From Sacculina carcini (Eukaryota > Arthropoda > Thecostraca > Sacculinidae), in NCBI GenBank assembly GCA_916048095.2, contig OU696585.1, forward strand, positions 3,404,145-3,468,144: a stretch of DNA of 64,000 bases, given 5' to 3'. Positions 57,501-64,000 of the stretch are shown here, one piece after another; position 1 is the first letter of the stretch, and the number at the start of each line of letters is the position of its first letter. Both the position numbers and the translations under genes were made by a program. The notes beneath the pieces were generated by a model that saw only the letters and a program-made list of their open reading frames with translations, had not been told where the DNA came from and searched no databases.

Positions 57501-57840
57501 AATCTATATCTCTTTTCAAAAAACATACAAAAAAATTCTTTATCACCAAGTCTTATTACTGTCTTAATAATATTGTATATATTAGTACTGAATATAAGGT
57601 CTGATTGTTTCCTAATTCTGTCTTCTATGTGTATGTGCTTCATGCGTGTGTTTTCCGTTCTTGTGTATGTATGTTTCTCCATTGTATGCTGTCTATGTGT
57701 TGTTGTGTTGAGCTCTGTTATCTGTGTTTGTGTGTCTGTTGAGTTGTGTTCTCTGTCTATGTGTTTCTGTGTATGCCATTGTATGTCTGTTATGTTGTGT
57801 TTTCTGGTTTGTATTTGTGTGTCTATTGTGTTGTGAGTAG
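54480..57840 (+). mobile_element. L2/CR1-like LINE with intact EN-RT ORF
   Basis: A GC-richer 5' leader (about 54480-54568) is followed by the full ORF and a GT-rich 3' UTR (57605-57840) matching the inverted copy at 18950-19186. The terminal aatgt-type tail of the inverted copy is missing, so this copy seems to lack its 3' end. No ORF1 is present. Confidence 0.85.
54569..57604 (+). CDS. LINE ORF2: AP endonuclease and reverse transcriptase
   Basis: 1011 residues, uninterrupted. The APE-type endonuclease occupies about residues 60-290: NFRSIRSK (N67), GGGVSFVYN, GDFNL (D211, N213), HTLDLLLS and SDHS (D279, H280). The reverse transcriptase occupies about residues 520-790: NYRPIS, QSGFRHFHST, QLDFSAAFDTVNH, GVPQGSVLGPLLF (from G696) and FADDIQ (D731, D732). 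The C-terminus (IYNRLSPSIRS) is of L2/CR1 type. The protein would nick target DNA and prime cDNA synthesis from its own mRNA. All catalytic motifs appear intact, so this copy could supply enzyme even if its own 3' end is defective. It is closely similar to the truncated copy at 18573-21165. Confidence 0.92.
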   Translation: MSNDQPDLPVSSTSSDNESTSHLHSRRSADNSSSADKCLFSLSDSSPVISRSKSYDEIGLLKCALYNFRSIRSKVSLFASILPMYDIFLVIESWLSVAEISSFDSSLPAGYSAFHNCRPMNVSNSTKCSGGGVSFVYNSNIIKAHLCSVDITIKSFEYICCKVLGKNAFPVCIINIYRLNPVSSSIFLDEFSSLLDTLLPIFSSRIVICGDFNLWVDAPNLKSCSSMFLQLIDSFGLFNHICCPTHVHGHTLDLLLSFSDSSVLIKDLTVSPIDSSISDHSLIEFSAFLPITCKSPKIISFSDYRNADLDSLYINMHLCFATECFVDIPPASLLGYFNTSLVSLKSTFIPVKVFSSTNTRCPWFNSDIKNSKISLRRLERQWRRLKTDSSWQTFCSARRHHHLLCDSAKKSYYNTKISSCLNSKKLWKLFNSLLGNSRSLILPDLASNQLPSLFMIFFQSKIDKIRCLFPSVLPLSSPCSTSSAHLNSFALVTISDCRAILRHVKIHSSSLDPIDLSRIPHSIELLLPFLSNFINASFTHGEFLACKTASILPILKKSDLDANTLCNYRPISRIPWLSKVLEMAAYIQLSDYLESDNLFLPEQSGFRHFHSTETSLIYLYDNILKSTLSGKDVLLIQLDFSAAFDTVNHLLLIDTLLDLGISDTALSFFRSYLSDRSQYVSTSSDSCSEACPLTCGVPQGSVLGPLLFNIYLTSVGKVLRRHDVSFQIFADDIQILLSSVSISLSSVSSIISDIESWAFTRHLKLNPDKTKYIIFPSSNSTTSLSIPLSCSVRSLGIILDSSLSFDSHISDIIRCCNFQLRRIYSIRRYITISAAFKLANSFIFSKIQYCCSLLLSLNHRQLRKLQSIINKACRMIFNLPSGSHVSSSLQKLRLLPIKALIEYRICLIIHSALHLRKPAYIFDLLSYKTSSLSLRSSNDPFLLVEPSFPSRHSHYNRCFSILGPRIYNRLSPSIRSIKSISLFKKHTKKFFITKSYYCLNNIVYISTEYKV

Positions 57841-57879
57841 AAGGCCTAAACACTTTGTGACATTTGTTTACATTATCCC

Positions 57880-58310
57880 CCTTGCCCCCCCCCCTCTGAC
57901 GTCACCCCCCTCTGACGTCACACTTAACCTAACTTTTTTAACCTAACTTTTTTTCTTTTTTTTAACCTAACCTAACTTTTTTAGTTTTTTTTTTTTTTTT
58001 TTTTTAACCTAACCTAACTTATTTTCTTATTCGATACCTAACCCAACCCGACCTAACCTAACTTTTTTTTAACCTAACCTAACTTTTTTTTTTAACCTAA
58101 CCTAACTTTTTTGTGTATACCTAACCTTAACCTAACCTAACTTTTTTTCTTTCTTATTCTTCCTTTCTTATTATATTTATTCTATGCCCAACCTAACTTT
58201 TTTTATTTCTTATTCTTCCTTTCTTATTATATTTATTCTTTATTCTATGCCCAACCTAACTTTTTTTCCTTTATTCTATACCTAACCTAACTTTTTTATG
58301 TATTTTAAAT
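57880..58310 (-). repeat. CCTAA (TTAGG) and poly-T mixed repeats
   Basis: Short runs of CCTAA alternate with T-rich stretches, and 'ccccctctgacgtca' is duplicated at 57889-57918. TTAGG on the minus strand matches the arthropod-type telomere repeat. More of the same lies at 58515-58550. Confidence 0.85.
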
Positions 58311-58395
58311 ATACATACCTGAAGGGTTTCGAACCGTGGTCCTCGCGTCTCCAAGCCAGCGTCTGCCGAGATCGGCCACAGCAGCGTTTTACAGG
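58277..58395 (-). repeat. tRNA-derived SINE-like sequence with TTAGG tail, copy 1
   Basis: Minus strand: gctgctgtggccgatctcggcagacgctgg (A-box-like), then ggttcgaaaccc (B box of RNA polymerase III promoters), then 'ttcaggtatgtatatttaaaatacata' and a TTAGG-rich tail. It has tRNA gene proportions, but I did not find a clean cloverleaf, so a SINE head is more likely than a tRNA gene. Confidence 0.5.
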
Positions 58396-58504
58396 TGATG
58401 TGTAATAGGTGTATATATAGCGTTTGCTGGTGGAACTAAACATATTTGTCTCTTTAGCGCCACATTTGTATTTATTATTTTTTTCTTATTCTTTATTCTA
58501 TGTA

Positions 58505-58635
58505 TTCTTTATTCTATACCTAACCTAACCCTACCTAACCCAACCCAACCTAACTTTATGTGTTTTAAATATACATACCTGATGGGTTTCGAACCGAGGT
58601 CCTCGCAGAGTTCGACCACAGCAGCGTTTTACGGG
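58505..58635 (-). repeat. tRNA-derived SINE-like sequence with TTAGG tail, copy 2
   Basis: Same layout as the copy at 58277-58395: gctgctgtggtcgaa, a shortened middle, ggttcgaaaccc, 'atcaggtatgtatatttaaaacacata', then TTAGG/TTGGG tail. The 3' part is shared by both copies, supporting a repeat family. Confidence 0.5.
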
Positions 58636-58734
58636 GAATGTTTAATAGGACTGAATATTTTTTTTGTCTTTAAAAGCCATTTTACGTCACATTTGTATTT
58701 AATAATTATTTCGCATCACATTTGTTTGCGTCAC

Positions 58735-59325
58735 GATATATCGGGATCGCCAAGTCGATGTTTGGCAGAGACGAGAATATAATAATTTTCAATCATACTT
58801 GAAATATATATATAAAAACGGTTTGACTAAATCGGTCGCAAAGACAATGCACAATATTGAATTCATGTATTCAAACACGTTGAAGTTCTTGATAGTAAAA
58901 TGTGCCGGTAATCAAATTTCCATCATCATCACTCAGCTTATACATGGGAATTGATCGCCGTTTGTATATGGAATCAATTTTGAACGTTTCGTTGCTAAAT
59001 GTCTGTCGATATCCTTTTTCAAAGAGCGTTTTCGGTATAAACATTCGCACATTACTTTTTGGTTAGTGTTTTCATCACGTGTTGATTTGATACATTGATA
59101 TCACGAGGTGTCATACCGGTTGATGTACAGGTGAAGTATGTCCGGTGAAGATCAGTCTAAATATATCGTACGTTTAATATATCAAGTCTCCAATCCCTAC
59201 GTCCGTATTTCGCATCATCTGCAATATCTCAGAAAAGTGTGTGAAAATCCCTGGTCATTTGTTGTCCCACGTTTCTATAATTCACTTCCATCTCATATCC
59301 TTCTATCTCCATCTTTCTTCACTTC
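58735..59325. repeat. Duplicated block, copy 1
   Basis: Starts 'atatcgggatcgccaagtcgatg' and carries an integrase C-terminus on the minus strand and a LINE C-terminus on the plus strand. The second copy is at 59930-60440, separated by T-rich/CCTAA repeats. Confidence 0.8.
58871..59057 (-). pseudogene. Polinton/Maverick-type integrase C-terminal fragment, copy 1
   Basis: The minus strand reads a fragment of about 60 codons with VRMFIPKTLFEKGY at the start, an IYKRRSIPMYKLSDDDG middle and GTFYYQELQRV before a stop at 58871-58873. This matches the C-terminal tail, after the DDE core, of the retroviral-like integrases of Polinton/Maverick and adintovirus-like elements ('K..F.KGY...', 'Y.L.D..G..I.GTFY.QELQ'). 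The upstream frame is closed by a stop, and the catalytic core is absent. It is a relic only. Confidence 0.7.
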
Positions 59326-59330
59326 TATAT
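59138..59330 (+). mobile_element. L2/CR1-like LINE C-terminal fragment, copy 1
   Basis: The plus strand reads YLRKVCENPWSFVVPRFYNS followed by LPSHILLSPSF. This corresponds to the C-terminal end of L2/CR1-like ORF2 (compare ESPWSSKSF...APRLYNSIP at 40133-41083). No other part of the element is present. Confidence 0.6.
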
Positions 59331-59334
59331 TCTA

Positions 59335-59905
59335 TACCTAACCCGACCCAACCCAACTTTTAGTTTTATTTCTTATTCTTCCTTTCTTATTATATTTATT
59401 CTTTATTCTATGCTCAACCTAACTTTTTTTATTTCTTATTCTTCCTTTCTTATTATATTTATTCTTTATTCTATGCCCAACCTAACTTTTTTTTCTTTCT
59501 TATTCTTCCTTTCTTATTATATTTATTCTTTATTCTATGCCTAACCTAACTTTTTTTCTTTATTCTATTCCTAACCCGACCCAACCCAACTTTTAGTTTT
59601 ATTTCTTATTCTTCCTTTCTTATTATATTTATTCTTTATTCTATGCCCAACCTAACTTTTTTTCTTTCTTATTCTTCCTTTCTTATTATATTTATTCTTT
59701 ATTCTATACCTAACCTAACTTTTTTTTTCTTTATTCTATTCCTAACCCGACCCAACCCAACTTTTAGTTTTATTTCTTATTCTTCCTTTCTTATTATATT
59801 TATTCTTTATTCTATACCCAACTTTTATTTTTTTATTTCTTATTCTTATTTTCTTATTATATTTATTCTTTATTCTATGCCCAACCTAACTTTTTTCCTT
59901 TATTT
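59335..59905. repeat. T-rich tandem repeat with CCTAA
   Basis: The phrase 'ttcttattcttcctttcttattatatttattctttattctat' followed by '(g/a)cc(c/t)aacctaactttttt' recurs at least seven times with a period of about 65-70 bp. Some units are extended by 'cctaacccgacccaacccaacttttagtttta'. An isolated pair is at about 58145-58270. Confidence 0.9.
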
Positions 59906-59929
59906 CTATTTTATGTCACGATACTCATT

Positions 59930-60440
59930 ATATCGGGATCGCCAAGTCGATGTTTGGCAGAGACGAGAATATAATAATTTTCAATCATACTTGAAAAATG
60001 TAAATAGTAAAATATTAAATGTCCCGGTAATCAAATTTCCATCATCATCACATAGCTTATACATGGGAATTGATCGACGTTTGTATATGGAAGAAATTTT
60101 GAACGTTTCGTTGCTAAATGTCTGTCGATATCCATTTTCAAACATAGTTTTCGGTATAAACATTCGCACATTACTTTTTGGTTAGTGTTTTCATCACGTG
60201 TTGATTTGATACATTGATATCGCGAGGTGTCATACCGGTTGATGTACAGGTGAAGTATGTCCGGTGAAGATCAGTCTAAATATATCGTACGTTTAATATA
60301 TCAAGTCTCCAATCCCTACGTCCGTATTTCGCATCATCTGCAATATCTCAGAAAAGTGTGTGAAAATCCCTGGTCATTTGTTGTCCCACGTTTCTATAAT
60401 TCACTTCCATCTCATATCCTTCTATCTCCATCTTTCTTCG
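59930..60440. repeat. Duplicated block, copy 2
   Basis: Second copy of 58735-59325, shorter by small deletions. One of these replaces the end of the integrase fragment. Confidence 0.8.
59981..60172 (-). pseudogene. Polinton/Maverick-type integrase C-terminal fragment, copy 2
   Basis: Same fragment as 58871-59057 (VRMFIPKTMFENGY, IPMYKLCDDDG, then GTF). The final YYQELQRV is replaced by an unrelated end, so it is more decayed than copy 1. Confidence 0.65.
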
Positions 60441-60445
60441 CTTTC
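60257..60445 (+). mobile_element. L2/CR1-like LINE C-terminal fragment, copy 2
   Basis: Identical over most of its length to 59138-59330 (ENPWSFVVPRFYNS...). Part of the duplicated block. Confidence 0.6.
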
Positions 60446-60620
60446 ACTTCATATCTGTACACATACTTGTTCTCTAAATATTTTAATCCCACATTGTCTT
60501 AAACCCTATGCTAAAATTTAGCCGCTCAAAGTGCACACTCATCTTTTACTTGTTTTTGTTCTCAGGTATTTTTGTGCACTGTAATCAGTTTTTCTATATC
60601 TACCTGGTTATCTTTGTACT

Positions 60621-60625
<5 letters not shown>

Positions 60626-60662
<37 letters not shown>

Positions 60663-60998
60663 TCTAATGATTATTTATTGCGCTCTGCGGTTGTCTCATA
60701 TTGCGTCGACGTGTAGTTTTGTTTTTTTTTTGCTCTGATCTATTTGTGTTCTTTTTGAATCGCACCACTGCTGTTATGTTCGCTAAATCAAATGCATGGT
60801 GTTGTTAGAGGTAGGTGTGAAAGTTCTAAATTGGTGTATATATTTAAGTTTGTATTTCAACTGCATTTTCAATTATATTCAAATCTTTTAAAAGTGGTAT
60901 TTGTATAACGAATTTATTATATTGTATTATGAGCTCACTTATTTTATTCAGTACTTTATGAGTTTGACCATTGCATGCAAACTTTCAGCTTATTACAA

Positions 60999-61080
<82 letters not shown>
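60626..61080. repeat. (GT)n and (TA)n microsatellites
   Basis: (GT)n at about 60626-60661 and a long (TA)n at about 60999-61080. Frames through them are artefacts. Confidence 0.9.
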
Positions 61081-61083
<3 letters not shown>

Positions 61084-61089
61084 TTGCAT

Positions 61090-63530
61090 AAACTTGAACT
61101 AAATCATGTCAATGTACAAAAACAGTTTGTAGCCATCACATGTATTTGTCGCGCGTATGTTCATAGACAAATAGGCGAACGAGATGTTTTCAATGTTTGA
61201 GTGTGGACACTATGAATCAGATTGTTGTTGTTGAGTAGATTTGGAAAGTCGAAAGACATTGTCGAGACAGCGTAGATACCGTTAGACGCCAGGCTTTGGA
61301 TCAAGTAACGTGTGCCATGTAGTGTTCATACCTGTACACAATAGGTTGACGTAGACGTTGTCGGATGCCCGGCTATGGATCAGGTAGTTGCGCCGTGCAT
61401 ATTGCCAGCACGTGATGTAAGTTTAAATCGTGAAGTGTCGGCGTCAGAACTAGAGAATGTTCTTGTCTCTCGGTGTTGAATTTTCGCTTGGAGTGGATGT
61501 AGGACAATTATCATAAACACTACTCGTCCAATTTCTTTACGGTCATCCTTATGCAGGTATCCTTCACAGTCTACAAGTATGATCATAGTTTAAAAAGTTG
61601 ATTGTCGATAGCAGAATAGACACAAAACAGAATCGTGGATACCCTTGCACAAAGAGAGCTGTACTGTCACACACGCCAGATTTTGACGTCTGAATCACAG
61701 TCTAGTGTATACAAATGTGAGATTTGTTTATGTAAGCGTAAGGCCCGGTTTTTGTCGGTAAGTTCATAGGGTTAAAACACTAGGCGTTCTTATATCACTG
61801 CCCTTCTCAAATACTTATTAATTTCAACTTGGAAATATTCGCTGTCATACAATAGTATATTGTTATACCAAGTTGATTCCAGGGCGATACTTTACCAAAA
61901 GACCTCTACCTAACACCGCCACTGGATATATTCACAAGAGGTATGACTTGCATGTCGGTATTTGAAGCTTGAATAAATTATGTCACTAAAGGTAAAACTT
62001 AACAAGTTTTTTACACTAGTGTGCACTGACGTCATCGAGACGCCTCAGGAATTAGTCGAATCATTGATCGTCTCCTCGTGATGGTCAGCTGGAAGTTAGT
62101 GTAAAAAGATGTGTGTTCATCGTTCATCATATATATGTGTGTGTGTGTTTTTTTTTTAATGTACATTAATAGTTGAACTAATATTTTGACTCTACGTGTT
62201 GGAAATGTCAGAAAAAGTTTACAGATAAGGCGTTATCGACATGTTATCTTTCAATAGTGAAAAAAGTATGACACAATGGGATTGACGCTTTCTAGTGTTT
62301 TTGGAAAAAATAATATAACTGCTTTGAGGTCGACTATTTTTTCGTCGGTGGCTTGGTCTTATACCAATTGATACACCGTGCTAATACTTGTGCTGAAAAT
62401 ATATATATTTGTGAAATACTTGGTTGCACCTGTATATAGGTCATGGTAAAACTAATATTTTATTTTTTAATTTGTTTCTATTTCATACTTGTGTATTAAT
62501 TTCAAACAACAAACTATTCATTTTCTGTCTAATGTCTGAACTTTCTGTCTAAACTCTAATGTGTTTAAACGGTATCCTAGCCTCAATATCGCTGTCATAA
62601 TCGGTATCATAGCCTGAACTAATATATGTGTATAACAGAATCAGTCAATAATTGTATAGTTTGTTACATTGACAAACGTGAGGGGAGTAGTTAAAATTGG
62701 AAAGTTCACCTGATATATTGAAGTGTGACAAAGTAACAGTTATGAACTATATAATAACATGTCAATGAGCGCCTCTCCTGTTGTTCTAGACTTGTGAGAA
62801 ATGATTCTTGTTCAAATGTTTTATCGTTGTGGAAATGATATCGCTGTGGCAAGTTTGAATATGACAAACGGTAGCTGGATGTAGAGTGAAACAAGTCAAT
62901 AGTTTCCTAATAGAGCATAGAACAATATCATCGGTTCGTATCTCTTTTTCGAAAAATTCTGCAAGTATGTTTACATGTTTTTATATTAATTTCTGAGTAT
63001 GCAACTGATTATATAAGATGTTATTTATTGTTGTGTTATACACGCTAGTTTTTATTGTTTTAGTATCATCAGTGTCATTTTTGCTGGCTCTTATTTTCTT
63101 CTATGATGAATTAATATTATATATTACTACCAGTTTATACGTTTCTGCTTTACTTTACGCTATATCAAATAATTGTTTGCAGCTGTTCAGTATCCAAAGT
63201 GAGTATAAATGGCCATTTGGTTGATGTTTATGGTGTGCTCAAACAAACTAAAGCTTAACACCAGATTTGTATACTACAACAGTATTGTTCCCCTAAAACT
63301 TTATTGGTGAAGATCGAAACTGTTGATATATATGAAAAATCTGCAATTAATATTTATTTATTGGGTTCTTATTCTAAATCCTTCGAGCTAGTAATTACTT
63401 TAAACAAAGCATTCCGAAGAAAAAGTACAATTGTACCCAACCTATTTGGTAAATACATATTTACTTGTTTGAACAGTTTTGAACATTTGCATGTAATTTT
63501 TCGCAATTTATTTGAAAAAAACTTCACATA
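61090..63530. other. No recognisable gene
   Basis: AT-rich DNA with scattered short frames on both strands. None shows a family I recognise. A 68-codon minus frame at 61380-61586 could be a further decayed piece of a Polinton-like element, but there is no solid motif to support that. Confidence 0.5.
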
Positions 63531-63531
63531 T

Positions 63532-63783
63532 TTAATACTTGCCCGTGTACACTGCTGAGGATTTATTGAGATCGCCCGCATTCGGACTGTACTCTGAAAA
63601 TAATAAATCTTTGTTAAGGGTCAGCCAGTTGGTGGGCAGAAAAACAGAGTGTAAGGCCACTTGCCATTGTTGTGTATCTAGACATAAAGGCTGAACGAGA
63701 TTCACCGAGAATTTGGCAGTGGTGTTACGTGTGAATGTCTGACTACTGGCGACGCTCGGCAGCGTTACATAAAACTCGTTCAT
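63532..63783 (-). pseudogene. Polinton-associated 'FYVTLPS' protein, N-terminal fragment
   Basis: 83 codons on the minus strand begin MNEFYVTLPS, then FTRNTTAKFSVNL and WQVALHSVFLPTNW. Many invertebrate genomes carry proteins with this start (FYVTLPS, F...L...L...W.VGL.E...P..W), found alongside Polinton/adintovirus-like elements. Their exact function is not established. The frame stops early compared with the usual several hundred residues, so this is a truncated relic. It has the same strand as the integrase relics at 58.9 and 60.1 kb, which may belong to one element. Confidence 0.55.
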
Positions 63784-64000
63784 ATCGACCAGTACACTAA
63801 GTATATTTATACGTCTGTCAACCTTATATACAAACAGGAAACAAACAACAAAATATATTTAGAAAAAATAACCTAACCTAGCCTAAAACTTAGAAATACA
63901 CGAAGTGCGCACGAAAATATTTTTGCTAAAGTTTACACACACCACAAAACCCTGTCGGTTAATTATACCATTTCTGAATTAGCTATGCGGACGACGTCGA

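Noticed and set aside
61380-61586. 68-codon minus frame (VDCEGYLHKDDRKEIG...)
   Set aside because: I considered a decayed C-terminus of the FYVTLPS protein, but the resemblance is too weak to annotate.

Overview
This is a repeat-rich metazoan nuclear genome segment. It has spliced exons with GT/AG borders, no bacterial-style gene packing, several families of non-LTR retrotransposons, LTR-retrotransposon relics, and long CA/TA microsatellites. Interspersed runs of TTAGG/CCTAA, the arthropod-type telomere repeat, suggest an arthropod. That assignment is an inference from repeats only and is weak.

Three related copies of a giant intronless gene lie on the + strand (1228-9309, 21640-30318, 45362-52373). 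Each encodes a chimera that I do not recognise as a described family. It starts with a formin-type GBD/FH3 segment, continues with a Ser/Pro-rich region built from 10-12 diverged repeats of a basic motif, and ends with two or three tandem kinase domains that closely resemble the catalytic domain of atypical protein kinase C (aPKC). Copies 1 and 2 are open throughout with three kinase domains. Copy 3 has a frameshift in a C run and only two kinase domains, with a visible recombination scar. A stretch of each coding sequence is, on the opposite strand, a retrotransposon ORF fossil carrying a 2A motif.

The minus strand carries exons of dishevelled (dsh/Dvl): a Ser/Thr-rich pre-DEP exon (53543-53623), two DEP-domain exons (39535-39663 and 38780-39028), a possible extra exon near 37160-37407, and the C-terminal exon ending in FVNVM (33674-33843). 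Exon phases match. Chimera copy 3 lies in reverse orientation inside a 13.9 kb dsh intron. The last dsh exon was duplicated with chimera copy 1 (12663-12832). Two long minisatellites of 14 bp and 16 bp fill neighbouring dsh introns.

By region: 1-12.85 kb is duplication unit 1 (satellite, chimera 1, dsh last-exon duplicate). 13-18.5 kb holds retroelement relics and a ~340 bp satellite. 18.57-21.17 kb is an inverted LINE. 21.2-33.85 kb is duplication unit 2 with chimera 2. 33.86-39.7 kb is the dsh 3' half with minisatellites. 40.1-44.9 kb holds two LINEs. 44.9-53.1 kb is chimera 3. 53.5 kb is a dsh exon. 54.5-57.8 kb is a LINE with an intact endonuclease/RT ORF. 57.9-60.5 kb is TTAGG-rich with SINE heads, a duplicated block and Polinton-type integrase C-termini. 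60.5-64 kb is mostly featureless, with a Polinton-associated protein fragment at the end.

The formin GBD/FH3, aPKC catalytic domain and dishevelled families all act in cell polarity and cytoskeletal control. Their co-location here is seen in the sequence. Any functional connection is speculation.
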